A stretch of 64,000 bases of DNA from Micromonospora sp. DSM 45708 (lineage in GTDB: Bacteria > Actinomycetota > Actinomycetes > Mycobacteriales > Micromonosporaceae), in assembly GCF_039566955.1 (NCBI RefSeq), contig NZ_CP154796.1:5022001-5086000 (forward strand), given 5' to 3'. Within the stretch, counting starts at the first letter, position 1. Every line of letters begins with the position of its first letter. The position numbers and the translations under genes were made by a program. The notes under the pieces were generated by a model. That model saw only the letters and a list, made by a program, of their open reading frames with translations, had not been told where the DNA came from and made no database searches. Positions 44,902 to 53,373 of the stretch are shown piece after piece.

Positions 44902-45977
44902 GGTGCTACCTCGGTGTCGTTGCGGTCAGGTGCGGGATCGTGCGGGATCTCGGCGAGCAGGGCGCGGACCGTGCCGGCGGCGTCGCGACGCCAGAGGTGG
45001 GCGGCCAGCGCGATGCCCGAGGCGACGTCGTCCGGGCCGGCCGCGCCGTGGCACACGACCACGGTGCCGGCCACCCCGAGCAGGGCCGCCGCCCGCGGCG
45101 TGCCGCCGCTGACCGGCGGCCCACCGGCCATGGCGTACGCGCCCTCGATGGCCTTCAGCAGGACGTTGCCGGTGAAGCCGTCGGTCACCACCACGTCGGC
45201 GCGACCGCCCAGGGAGAGGTCGAACCCCTCGACCAGGCCGACGTAGCGGGCGCCGCAGGGCAGCGGCACGGCGGCGAGCGCCGGGTCGGCGGCACGGCGC
45301 AGGCGGTCACCCTTGCCGGCCTCGTGGCCGACGGAGAGCAGGCCCACCCGGGGCGCGACGACGCCGTGCGCCACCGCCGCGTAGGCGGCGCCGAGCACGG
45401 CGTGCCGGGCCAGCGTGGCGGGGCCGGGTTCGAGCGTGCCGCCGACGTCCAGCAGCACCACCGGCCCGGCGACGGCCGGCAGCGTGGCGACCAGCGCGGG
45501 TCGGCGTACCCCGGTCCAGCGGCCCAGGCCGAGCGCGGCGGCGGTGACGGTGGCCCCGGTCGAGCCGGCGGAGACCACCGCGTCGGCGAGCCCGTCGTGG
45601 ACGGCCTGCACGGCCGTGCGTACCGTGCTCTCGCCGCGTGCGGCGGTCGGATGGTCGGCCATGCCGACGGCGGCCCGCACCGGGCGGACCGTGACCCGGG
45701 CGCGGTGTGCCGGGTCGAGCGCGGCGATCAGCCCGTCGGCCACCTCGATCGGGCCGACGAGCATCAGGCGCAGGTCAGGGTCGGCGCGCACCGCACGCAG
45801 AGCGCCGTCAACCACGACGGCGGGAGCATCGTCCCCGCCGAGGAGGTCGACGGCGATCCGCGCGGTGCCCGGCTCCGTCGGCCCGCCGGCCGGGGAACGG
45901 CCGGCGGCGGAGGGAGCCGGGGCACCGGGCGTGAGCCGTGGTGCGCGCGCCGCCCGACCGGTGGTCGGGGGCGTCAC
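44898..45977 (-). CDS. plsX: Phosphate acyltransferase PlsX
   Basis: A 359-residue enzyme that makes acyl-phosphate from acyl-ACP for phospholipid synthesis. The core begins at [20 protein letters not shown]; other features are [36 protein letters not shown] and [20 protein letters not shown]. The first 38 residues are a Pro/Ala-rich extension from the GTG at 45977, so the true start could be later. It follows rpmF by 12 bases, the usual bacterial rpmF-plsX arrangement. Confidence 0.93.
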   Translation of the reverse strand: MTPPTTGRAARAPRLTPGAPAPSAAGRSPAGGPTEPGTARIAVDLLGGDDAPAVVVDGALRAVRADPDLRLMLVGPIEVADGLIAALDPAHRARVTVRPVRAAVGMADHPTAARGESTVRTAVQAVHDGLADAVVSAGSTGATVTAAALGLGRWTGVRRPALVATLPAVAGPVVLLDVGGTLEPGPATLARHAVLGAAYAAVAHGVVAPRVGLLSVGHEAGKGDRLRRAADPALAAVPLPCGARYVGLVEGFDLSLGGRADVVVTDGFTGNVLLKAIEGAYAMAGGPPVSGGTPRAAALLGVAGTVVVCHGAAGPDDVASGIALAAHLWRRDAAGTVRALLAEIPHDPAPDRNDTEVAP

Positions 45978-45989
45978 TCGGCGTCCAGG

Positions 45990-46163
45990 TCAGACCTCGA
46001 GAACCTGGCGGCCGTTGTACGTGCCGCAGACGGAGCAGGCGGCGTGCGGCAGCTTCGGCGACTTGCACTGCGGGCAGGCAACGGTCGACACCGCCGTGGC
46101 CTTCCAGTTCGCCCGGCGGGCGCGGGTGTTGCTGCGCGACATCTTGCGCTTGGGGACGGCCAC
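45990..46163 (-). CDS. rpmF: 50S ribosomal protein L32
   Basis: A 57-residue L32 with the start AVPKRKMSRSNTRARRANWK and a zinc ribbon of four cysteines, CPQCKSPKLPHAACSVCG. The GTG start is five bases after the DUF177 gene ends. The cysteine-containing form is the zinc-replete type. Confidence 0.97.
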   Translation of the reverse strand: MAVPKRKMSRSNTRARRANWKATAVSTVACPQCKSPKLPHAACSVCGTYNGRQVLEV

Positions 46164-46168
46164 GGTTC

Positions 46169-46732
46169 CTACTCCTCTGTACGGGTCAGTTGCGACAGGC
46201 CCGCCCAACGCGGGTCGACCTGCTGGTGACTGTGGTCGGCCGGCAGATCGTCCCAGTGCACCCCACACTCGGGGCACAGCCCTGGGCAGTCCTCCCGGCA
46301 GAGCGGGTTGGTCGGCAGCGCGAGCACCACCGCGTCCCGCAACGCCGGCTCCAGGTCGATCAGATCGCCCTGCATCCGGCCCACCTCGTCCTCGTCGGTC
46401 GTCTCGTCCGTGGTGCTGTCCTCGTACGCGTACAGCTCCTGGAGGTTCACGACCACCGAGTCGTCGATCTCGCGCAGGCAGCGACCGCACTCGCCCTTGA
46501 CGGGACCGGTGACGGTCCCGGAGACGAGCACGCCCTCGGACACCGACTGCAACCTCAGGTCGAGGTCGAGGTCCGCGCCCGCCGGCACGCCGATCAACTC
46601 GACGCCGAGGTCCGCCGGTGCCGTCACGACCCGCCGGTGCGTACGCAACGCGCCAGGGCGACGCGGCAGGTCCCTCGTGTCGAGGACCAGCGGCGCCCTG
46701 GGGTCGAGTTGGCGTGGCGAATGTTTGGGCAT
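46169..46732 (-). CDS. DUF177/YceD family protein
   Basis: A 187-residue protein of the family that precedes rpmF in most bacteria; E. coli YceD and plant DUF177A are tied to 23S rRNA accumulation. The conserved cysteine regions are GECGRCLREIDDSVVVNLQE and LCREDCPGLCPECGVHWDDL, which may bind zinc. The middle is acidic (TTDETTDEDEVG). The ATG at 46732 gives MPKHSPRQLDPRAPLVLDTR, a typical start. Confidence 0.9.
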   Translation of the reverse strand: MPKHSPRQLDPRAPLVLDTRDLPRRPGALRTHRRVVTAPADLGVELIGVPAGADLDLDLRLQSVSEGVLVSGTVTGPVKGECGRCLREIDDSVVVNLQELYAYEDSTTDETTDEDEVGRMQGDLIDLEPALRDAVVLALPTNPLCREDCPGLCPECGVHWDDLPADHSHQQVDPRWAGLSQLTRTEE

Positions 46733-46859
46733 AGTCAGACTCCGGCCGGTGAGAGGCCGACAAAAAAGGTTACCTGGCAGGGGGGCGGACCGTCGAACCG
46801 GGGGCGTGTCCGCCCCGGTCCGGCGGCAGCCGGCTGTCGGCGACCGGCCCGTGCGCCGC

Positions 46860-47357
46860 TCAGAAGGGTAGCGGGCGGTCGGCCTCGTCCCCCGCGAAGG
46901 TGCCGATCTCGCGCAGCGCGTGCATCTTGTCCCGGCCGCGCTCTATCGAGGCCAACGCCCGGGTGAGGAACTGCTCGAAGTTGGCCAGCGCGGTGTCGAC
47001 GTAGTCGTCCACCTCCTCGCGGAGGCGTTGCGCCTCGGCCCGCGCCTCGGCGACGATGCGGGCGCCCTCGTGCTCGGCCGAGACGGTGATCTCGTTCACC
47101 GAGACCAGGCGGGCGTGTTCCGCCTCACCCTCGCTGATGATCCGGTCGGCCTCGCGCTTGCCGGCCTCCATGATCTTGTCCCGCTCCTCCAGCAGCGCGG
47201 CGGCCCGGCGCAGGTCGGCGGGGAGCTCGGCGCGCAACTCGTCGAGCACGGCGATCATCTCACCGCGGTCGACCATGCAGTTGTTGCGCGACATCGGGAC
47301 GGAGCGGGCCTGCTCCACCATGGCGATCAGTTCGTCGATGCGATCGAGCGGGTCCAC
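46860..47357 (-). CDS. sepIVA: DivIVA-like coiled-coil protein, SepIVA homologue
   Basis: A 165-residue, largely helical protein. It starts MDPLDRIDELIAMVEQARSV, then MSRNNCMVDRGEMIAVLDEL, and a long charged coiled coil runs from about residue 50 to 150 (LEERDKIMEAGKREADRIIS, EHEGARIVAEARAEAQRLRE). In mycobacteria the orthologue lies immediately upstream of the DUF177-rnc-mutM genes and is needed for septation; position and sequence both agree here. Localisation at division or growth sites is inferred. Confidence 0.85.
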   Translation of the reverse strand: MDPLDRIDELIAMVEQARSVPMSRNNCMVDRGEMIAVLDELRAELPADLRRAAALLEERDKIMEAGKREADRIISEGEAEHARLVSVNEITVSAEHEGARIVAEARAEAQRLREEVDDYVDTALANFEQFLTRALASIERGRDKMHALREIGTFAGDEADRPLPF

Positions 47358-47502
47358 CGGCGCCTCACTCCTGTCTTCGTCGGCCGCCCTCCATGATGCG
47401 GCCTGCGCCCGGTTCCGGCGCTGCCCCCATCATGTCGCGCCCCGCCCACTCCCGCCCCACCGCGCCCCGCCCGGCGCGCCGCCCGCACCCTCCCCCGCCG
47501 CT

Positions 47503-47569
47503 GATCTTGCACCTTCCGCCCGGACATTCATCCCGGAAAGGACGAACCCGGGGCCGGAAGTGCAAGATC
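47503..47569. repeat. Inverted repeat with GATCTTGCAC ends
   Basis: GATCTTGCACCTTCCG (47503-47518) and CGGAAGTGCAAGATC (47555-47569) pair over 15 bases with one bulged C, around a 36-base centre. It lies between coaD and sepIVA, 45 bases beyond the coaD stop, where a terminator would be expected. Confidence 0.7.
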
Positions 47570-47574
47570 GACGT

Positions 47575-47640
47575 GGGGGTGGGGCGGGTGGGGTGGGGTG
47601 GGGTGGGTCTGGGTCAGGGGTGGGGGGGTGGGTCGGGGCG
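47575..47640 (+). repeat. G-run tract (possible G-quadruplex) covering the coaD stop
   Basis: The plus strand carries many runs of three to seven G separated mostly by single T or C (GGGTGGGGTGGGGTGGGG is typical). The coaD stop at 47614-47616 lies inside, so the tract encodes the tail RPDPPPHP. Confidence 0.7.
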
Positions 47641-48108
47641 GAGGCGGGCGACGAGTTGCTCGCGGACCAGGTCGGGGACGTGGGCGGAGATGTCGCCGCC
47701 CCACTTGGCCACGTCCTTGACCAGGCTGGAGGAGAGGAACGAGTAGAGCGGGTTGGTCGGCATGAAGAGCGTCTCCACGCCGGCCAGACCGATGTTCATC
47801 TGGGCCATCTGAAGCTCGTAGTCGAAGTCGCTGACCGCCCGCAGGCCCTTGATCAGCACACTCGCCTGCTGGTCCCGGCAGAAGTCGACGAGCAGGCCGC
47901 GGAACGACTCCACCCGGACGTTGTCGTACGAGGCGGTCACCTCGCGGAGCATCTTGATCCGCTCCTCGACCGTGAACAACCCCTGCTTCGACTGGTTGAC
48001 CAACACGCCGACGATCACCTCGTCGAAGAGCCGGCTGGCTCGGCCGACGATGTCGAGGTGACCGTTGGTGACCGGGTCGAACGAGCCCGGGCAGACCGCA
48101 CGTCTCAT
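47614..48108 (-). CDS. coaD: Pantetheine-phosphate adenylyltransferase
   Basis: A 164-residue enzyme of coenzyme A synthesis. The nucleotidyl-transferase motif is [20 protein letters not shown] (T-x-G-H form), with [37 protein letters not shown] and [18 protein letters not shown]. The start is ATG 48108, overlapping the rsmD stop. The last eight or so residues come from a G-run tract and are not conserved sequence. Confidence 0.96.
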   Translation of the reverse strand: MRRAVCPGSFDPVTNGHLDIVGRASRLFDEVIVGVLVNQSKQGLFTVEERIKMLREVTASYDNVRVESFRGLLVDFCRDQQASVLIKGLRAVSDFDYELQMAQMNIGLAGVETLFMPTNPLYSFLSSSLVKDVAKWGGDISAHVPDLVREQLVARLRPDPPPHP

Positions 48109-48668
48109 GATCGGCGACCGTACCAAAGGGTGGTCTCGCCGTAGCGGCGGCTGCGTTCCGACGTGACGCCCTCCACCCAGCCGACCGGTCCGGAGCGGCG
48201 GGACCGCTCGACGACCACCAGGGCGTCCGGGGCGAGCCAGTCGCCGTGGACCAGCGCGGCCAGCATCGCGGTGATCTCCGCGTCCGGCACCGCGTACGGC
48301 GGGTCGGCGAAGACCACGTCGTACGGCCCGCCGTCCGGCCCGGCCGCCAGCACGCCGGCCACCCGGCCGGTGACCAGGCGGGCGGCCGGCGCGGCCCGGA
48401 GCAGGGCGATGTTCTCCCGGATCACCCGGGCGGCCCGGGCGTCCGACTCGACCAGCAGCACGTGCGTCGCGCCCCGGGACAGCGCCTCCAGCCCGACCGC
48501 GCCGGAGCCGGCGAACAGGTCGGCGAAGCGCGCCCCGGCCAGGTCGAGATCGGCCTCCACGGCGCTGAACAGCGCCTCCCGCACCCGGTCCGAGGTCGGC
48601 CGGGTGCCGGCGCCGGGCGGCGCGGCGATCCGCCGCCCACCGAGTGTGCCGGCCACGATCCGGGTCAC
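48105..48668 (-). CDS. rsmD: 16S rRNA (guanine-966-N2)-methyltransferase
   Basis: A 187-residue RsmD. It begins [20 protein letters not shown] with [19 protein letters not shown], has the SAM motif [20 protein letters not shown] and the catalytic [12 protein letters not shown]. The GTG start at 48668 gives this conserved N-terminus. The order rsmD-coaD is widespread. The region upstream is shared with the divergent surface-protein gene. Confidence 0.93.
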   Translation of the reverse strand: MTRIVAGTLGGRRIAAPPGAGTRPTSDRVREALFSAVEADLDLAGARFADLFAGSGAVGLEALSRGATHVLLVESDARAARVIRENIALLRAAPAARLVTGRVAGVLAAGPDGGPYDVVFADPPYAVPDAEITAMLAALVHGDWLAPDALVVVERSRRSGPVGWVEGVTSERSRRYGETTLWYGRRS

Positions 48669-48917
48669 CGTCGTTCCCTCCGCATGCCCCGACGCTACGC
48701 GACCGCGGGAACGGACCGGGCAGACCACCGGCAGCAACGGTTCGTCACGCCGCGTACATCAATGATCTCAAATTAATAACGGACCCTTTACGACCCGTAG
48801 ATCGCGGTAACGCCCACGGTGTCGATCTCGCTAGGGTCTGCCCGGTTGCTGCGTGGACGCGTGACTCCGGTCCCTCCGCCGCACCTCTCTCCGCACCTCC
48901 CCTCATCAGGAGAAGAC
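48669..48917. other. Divergent intergenic region with an AT-rich island
   Basis: The stretch around 48755-48800 (including CTCAAATTAATAACGGACC) is far more AT-rich than its surroundings and probably holds promoter elements for the surface-protein gene, though I cannot place a confident -35/-10 pair. AGGAGAAGAC at 48908-48917 is the ribosome-binding site of that gene. Confidence 0.45.
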
Positions 48918-49871
48918 GTGAACCGTCTCAACCTCCGGCGTGCCGCCGTCCTCACCGCCGGCGCGCTGATCGGCCTCGCGGGCGTCGCCACCGTCGCCGC
49001 CCCCGCCGCGGCCCACCACCCCGAACCGTCCGGCAGCTTCTGCGCCACCGAGGACGGCAGGGTCACCGTCACCTGGTCGGTGACCAGCAGCGAGACCGAC
49101 ATCTCCGGCCGCATCACCAAGCTGGAGTCCACCGTGCCCGGTGACATCACCGGCGGCCTCGCCGTCGGCGCCGAGCTGAAGAAGCAGAGCGAGGGGCCGC
49201 TGACCGGCACCCAGACCCACACGTTCACCGGCGCCGTCCCGGAGCTGAAGCTGACCGTCGGGGCGCACTGGGAGCGGGGCCGGCAGTCGCACGACGGTGA
49301 GCGCACCGTGGTGGCCCGGCCCAGCCGGAACTGCGAGGTCGTCGAGAGCCCGTCGCCGTCGCCCAGCTCGCCGTCGCCGAGCACCACGCCGGAGCCGACC
49401 CGGTCGCCGGAGCAGCCCACCCCGACGCCGTCCGCGTCCGCCGCCACGCCGCCGGGCCCGTCCGCGACGCCGTCCGCCCCGGCCGAGCCGGCGGAGCCGA
49501 TCTTCAAGCTGGACCAGGACTGCGACTCGATGACCTTCATCGTGGAGAACCCGGCGAAGGGCATCCCCTTCACCGCCACGCTGACCACCGAGAAGGGCGT
49601 CACCAGGAAGCTCACCTCCGCGCCCGGCAAGACCACCTCGGTCGAGTTCGACGCCTACCGGGGCCTCAAGGTCACCGTGAAGTACGACGTCGCCGAGGAC
49701 GCCGAGACCGTCCCCTACACCCAGCCGGAGGACTGCTCCGGCCAGGGCGGCGGCCTGCCGGTGACCGGCCCGGCCGCCGGCGCCATCGCCGGTGGCGCCG
49801 CGCTGCTGCTGGCCGCCGGCGCGGTGCTGTTCGTGGTGGCCCGCCGCCGCCGGATCCGCTTCACCGTCTGA
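48918..49871 (+). CDS. LPXTG-anchored secreted surface protein
   Basis: A 317-residue exported protein. A signal peptide with an AAA cleavage region (about 1-32, ending VAAPAAAHH) is followed by a beta-rich domain, a Ser/Pro/Thr spacer (about 143-190), a second beta-rich domain with paired cysteines, and a sorting signal LPVTG with a hydrophobic helix and ARRRRIRF tail. A sortase should attach it to the wall; no sortase gene is in this window. I do not recognise the domains, so function is unknown. The GTG at 48918 has AGGAG seven bases upstream. Confidence 0.85.
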   Translation: MNRLNLRRAAVLTAGALIGLAGVATVAAPAAAHHPEPSGSFCATEDGRVTVTWSVTSSETDISGRITKLESTVPGDITGGLAVGAELKKQSEGPLTGTQTHTFTGAVPELKLTVGAHWERGRQSHDGERTVVARPSRNCEVVESPSPSPSSPSPSTTPEPTRSPEQPTPTPSASAATPPGPSATPSAPAEPAEPIFKLDQDCDSMTFIVENPAKGIPFTATLTTEKGVTRKLTSAPGKTTSVEFDAYRGLKVTVKYDVAEDAETVPYTQPEDCSGQGGGLPVTGPAAGAIAGGAALLLAAGAVLFVVARRRRIRFTV

Positions 49872-49930
49872 TCGGTGTTTCATCGCCCCGAGGGCGCGTC
49901 GACCACCCGGTCGGCGCGCTCTCGTCGCGT

Positions 49931-50054
49931 GTGATCCACACCGTCACGGCGAGGTGGCCGGATCTCGGCCAGGCCGAAGTCGCCACCTCGCCGACCTGGT
50001 GTGGATCACGAGGCCCGCTGCCGCCACCTCGGCGAGGTGGCGGTGTGGGTCAGG
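49931..50054 (-). repeat. Flanking repeat, left copy, with nested palindrome
   Basis: The segment 49951-50054 matches 51059-51164 almost base for base, in the same orientation. In this copy GTGATCCACACC (49931-49942) and GGTGTGGATCAC (49998-50009) form perfect outer arms, with GGCGAGGTGGC and GCCACCTCGCC pairing inside. It includes the stop codon of the serine hydrolase gene. Confidence 0.85.
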
Positions 50055-50991
50055 CCCGGTCCGGGTTGAGCACCGACGTGACCGCGGCCGGGTCGACCTC
50101 GGCCTGGTTGGTCAACAGCACCAACCGCTCGTCCGTGCCGGGCAGCCAGGCGGCGAACGCCTTGTAGCCGCCGTTGTCCCCGGAGTGGTGGAGCGCCTGC
50201 CGCCGGCCAGCCAGGGGACCGACGAAGAAGCCGTAGCCGTACGCCTCGCCGGGCCGACCGGTGGGCGCGTGCGGCGCGGTCAGCGCCGCCACCGATGCCG
50301 GATTCAGCAGCCGGCCCCGGCGCGGCACGTCGAGCCAGGTGAGCAGGTCGGCGCCGGTGCACCAGACGTCACCCGCGCCCATGCTCACGGTCGCCAGGTC
50401 CCAGGACGGCACCGGCCGGCCGCCCTCGTGCCCGACCGCCAGGTGCGGGCGACCGCCCGCCGGGCCGGCGAAGCTGTCCGTCATCCCCAACGGAGCGAAA
50501 ACCTCCTCGGCGAGGAATTCGGCGTACGGCTGATCGGCGGCCCGCTCGACGGTCCGGGCCAGCAGCACGTAACCGGGGCTGCTGTAGTGCCAGCCGGCTC
50601 CTGGCCGGAACAACGGCGGCACCGCGGCGAACGCGGCGAGCAGGTCGTCCGGGTCGACCGGCTCGATAAGGTCGACCGCCGGATACTCCGCCCAGTGGCC
50701 CAGCCCCGAGGTGTGGGTGAGCAGGTGGTGCAGCGTGATACCGGACCAGGCGGGCGGCGGGTCGGACAGCCAACGCGTCACCGGGTCGGTGAGGCGCAGC
50801 ACGCCCCGCTCGACGAGCAGGAGGATCGCGACGGCCGCCATCTGCTTGCTGATCGAAGCGATCTGGAACCTGGCAGCCGGGGTGCAGGGCAACCCGGTGG
50901 CGTCGTCGGCCGTGCCGGTGACGTCGTCCACCAGAAGTTCGTCGCCCCGGGCCACCAGGAGCACACCGCGATCGTGAAGGAACGCTGACAT
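50050..50991 (-). CDS. Serine hydrolase, beta-lactamase/PBP fold (class C-like)
   Basis: A 313-residue protein with the nucleophile motif SISK in FQIASISKQMAAVAILLLVE, the second motif as YSS in GWHYSSPGYVLLARTVERAA, and the third as HSG in ALHHSGDNGGYKAF. The usual HTSGLG signature is present (LLTHTSGLGHW). There is no signal peptide, so it is probably cytoplasmic: an esterase or peptidase-like enzyme rather than an antibiotic beta-lactamase. It lies between two direct copies of a 104-106-bp repeat. Confidence 0.85.
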   Translation of the reverse strand: MSAFLHDRGVLLVARGDELLVDDVTGTADDATGLPCTPAARFQIASISKQMAAVAILLLVERGVLRLTDPVTRWLSDPPPAWSGITLHHLLTHTSGLGHWAEYPAVDLIEPVDPDDLLAAFAAVPPLFRPGAGWHYSSPGYVLLARTVERAADQPYAEFLAEEVFAPLGMTDSFAGPAGGRPHLAVGHEGGRPVPSWDLATVSMGAGDVWCTGADLLTWLDVPRRGRLLNPASVAALTAPHAPTGRPGEAYGYGFFVGPLAGRRQALHHSGDNGGYKAFAAWLPGTDERLVLLTNQAEVDPAAVTSVLNPDRA

Positions 50992-51058
50992 CCGGCGAAG
51001 CCTAGGCGCTGGCGACCACCGGCGGGAGCCCTGGCGAGTCGGTCGGCGTCACCGCGCC

Positions 51059-51164
51059 GAGGTGGCGGGATCTCGGCCAGGCCGATGCCGCCACCTCGCC
51101 GACCTGGTGTGGATCACGAGCCCCCCGGTGCCGCCACCTCGACGGAGTGGCGGTGTGGGTCAGG
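51059..51164 (-). repeat. Flanking repeat, right copy
   Basis: Near-identical to 49951-50054, with GAGGTGGCGGGATCTCGGCC, GCCACCTCGCCGACCTGGTG and GGATCACGAG at matching positions. It ends two bases before the recG stop triplet. The outer GTGATCCACACC arm of the left copy is absent here. Confidence 0.85.
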
Positions 51165-51165
51165 G

Positions 51166-53373
51166 TCAGCCCTTCTCCAGGTATTCGGCCCGCTCCTCGT
51201 CGACCAGGGCGGCGACGGACGCGGCCAGGGCCGGATGCCGGGCCAGCTCCGGATCGTCCGCGACCAGTTCGATCGCCTCGGCCCGGGCGTCGCGGATCAG
51301 CTCCGTGTCGCGTTTGAGCGACAGCAGCCGCAGGTGCGAACGCCGGCCGGACTGGGACGCGCCGAGCACGTCGCCCTCCCGGCGCTGCTCCAGGTCGAGC
51401 TCGGCCAGCTTGAACCCGTCGGTGGTGGAGGCCACCGCGTCCAGCCGATCACGGGCCGACGAGCCCTCGGCCGCCTCGGTGACCAGCAGGCAGAGCCCGC
51501 CGGCCGAGCCCCGGCCCACCCGGCCGCGCAACTGGTGCAGCTGGGAGACGCCGAACCGGTCGGCGTCCAGCACGATCATCACGGTCGCGTTGGGCACGTT
51601 CACGCCCACCTCGACCACCGTGGTCGCGACCAGCACGTCCAGGTTGCCGGCGGCGTACGCGCGCATCACCGCGTCCTTCTCGTCGGCCGGCAGCCGCCCG
51701 TGCAGCACCCCGATCCGCAGCCCGTGCAGCGGCCCGTCGGCGAGCAGCGGGGCCACCTCGGTCACCGCCAGCGGCGGCCGGCGACCGGTGTCGTCCTCCC
51801 GCGGCGCCTCCTCGTCGGAGACCGGACCCTCACCGATCCGGGGGCAGACCACGTACGCCTGGTGGCCCTTGCCGACCTCCTCCCGCAGCCGACGCCAGGC
51901 CCGGTCCAGGAAGGCCGGCTTCTCGGCGGCCGGCACCACGTGCGAGGCGATCGGCGCGCGCCCCTGCGGCAACTGGGACAGCGTGGACGTCTCCAGGTCG
52001 CCGTAGACGGTCATGGCGACCGTGCGCGGGATCGGGGTGGCGGTCATCACCAGCACGTGCGGCGGCTGCTCGGCCTTGGCGCGCAGCGCGTCCCGCTGCT
52101 CCACGCCGAATCGGTGCTGCTCGTCGACCACCACCAGGCCCAGGTCGGCGAAGTCGACGCCCTCGTAGAGCAGCGCGTGCGTGCCGAGCACGATGCCGGC
52201 CCGGCCCTCGGCCACCTCGGCCAGGGCACGCCGGCGGGCCGCCGCGCCCAGCGAGCCGGTGACCAGTTCCACCCGGGTGGCGTCGTCGGCGGCGCCCAGC
52301 TCACCCGCGGTGCCGAGCGGGCCGAGCAGTTCCAGGATGCCGCGGTGGTGCTGGGCGGCGAGCACCTCGGTCGGGGCGAGCAGCGCGGCCTGCCCGCCGG
52401 CGTCGACCACCTGGAGCATGGCGCGCAGCGCCACCACCGTCTTGCCGGAGCCCACCTCGCCCTGGAGCAGCCGGTGCATCGGGTGCGCGGTGGCCAGGTC
52501 GGCGGCGATCTCCCGCCCGACCACCTGCTGGCCGGAGGTCAGCTCGTACGGCAGCCGGGCGTCGAACGCGTCCAGCAGGCCCCCCGCCCGGGCCGGTCGG
52601 GCCCGCGCCGGCCACGCCGCCGCCCGGTGCTTGCGCTGCGCCAGGGTGAGCTGCACGGCGAACGCCTCGTCCCACTTGAGCCGACGGCGGGCCCGGTAGA
52701 GCGCCTCCTTGCTGGACGGCCGGTGGATCTCCCGCAACGCGGTGTCGATGCCGGCCAGCTTGCGGGTGGCCCGCAGGGTGGCCGGCAGCGGGTCGTCCGG
52801 CGCGGTGAACGTGTCCAGCACCACCCGGACGCAGCGGGCGATCACCCAGGTCGGCACCGCCGCCGCGGCCGGGTAGACCGGGATCAGCGCGCCGGCGAAC
52901 TCCTCGACCTCCTCGTTGGCCGCCGCCTCGCCGTCGCCGCCCTCGCCGAGCAGGACGTACTCCGGGCCGTTGAGCTGCCGCTTGCCCCGGAAATCGGTGA
53001 CCTTGCCGGCGAACAGCCCCCACCGGCCCGGTCGCAGCTCCCGCTCCCGCCACGCCTGGTTGCCGAAGAAGGTGCAGGTCAGCACGCCGCCGGAACCGTC
53101 GCCGACGGTCACCTCCAGCAGGTTGCCGCGCCGCTGGCGCATCGGGCGGACCGTGGTGCGCTGCACCTGGGCCAGCACGGTGACCTGCTCCCCCACGTCG
53201 AGCGAGCGGATGTCGGTGTGCTCGCCGCGCTCGTCGTAGCGACGCGGGAAGTGGTAGAGCAGGTCACCGGCGGTGTGCAGGTCGAGGTGACCGGCCAGCG
53301 CCTTCGCGGTGCGGTCACCGACCAGCTTCTTCAGCGGGGTGTCCACCGTGGCCGCGGTCGGTTCGCTCGTCAT
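51166..53373 (-). CDS. recG: ATP-dependent DNA helicase RecG
   Basis: A 735-residue helicase that remodels stalled replication forks. The N-terminal wedge/OB domain covers about residues 1-190. Helicase motifs are Walker A LLQGEVGSGKTVVALRAM, DEQH in LVVVDEQHRFGVEQR, ATPIPRTVAMTVYGD, HGRLPADEKDAVMRAY and QLRGRVGRGSAGG. Its ATG overlaps the stop of the DhaL-domain gene (ATGA); recG after a DhaL/FakA-like gene is conserved in Gram-positives. Confidence 0.96.
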   Translation of the reverse strand: MTSEPTAATVDTPLKKLVGDRTAKALAGHLDLHTAGDLLYHFPRRYDERGEHTDIRSLDVGEQVTVLAQVQRTTVRPMRQRRGNLLEVTVGDGSGGVLTCTFFGNQAWRERELRPGRWGLFAGKVTDFRGKRQLNGPEYVLLGEGGDGEAAANEEVEEFAGALIPVYPAAAAVPTWVIARCVRVVLDTFTAPDDPLPATLRATRKLAGIDTALREIHRPSSKEALYRARRRLKWDEAFAVQLTLAQRKHRAAAWPARARPARAGGLLDAFDARLPYELTSGQQVVGREIAADLATAHPMHRLLQGEVGSGKTVVALRAMLQVVDAGGQAALLAPTEVLAAQHHRGILELLGPLGTAGELGAADDATRVELVTGSLGAAARRRALAEVAEGRAGIVLGTHALLYEGVDFADLGLVVVDEQHRFGVEQRDALRAKAEQPPHVLVMTATPIPRTVAMTVYGDLETSTLSQLPQGRAPIASHVVPAAEKPAFLDRAWRRLREEVGKGHQAYVVCPRIGEGPVSDEEAPREDDTGRRPPLAVTEVAPLLADGPLHGLRIGVLHGRLPADEKDAVMRAYAAGNLDVLVATTVVEVGVNVPNATVMIVLDADRFGVSQLHQLRGRVGRGSAGGLCLLVTEAAEGSSARDRLDAVASTTDGFKLAELDLEQRREGDVLGASQSGRRSHLRLLSLKRDTELIRDARAEAIELVADDPELARHPALAASVAALVDEERAEYLEKG

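Noticed and set aside
50050..50991. An antibiotic-resistance beta-lactamase
   Set aside because: The SxxK fold is present but there is no signal peptide and the second motif is YSS. A cytoplasmic esterase or peptidase-like enzyme is more likely.
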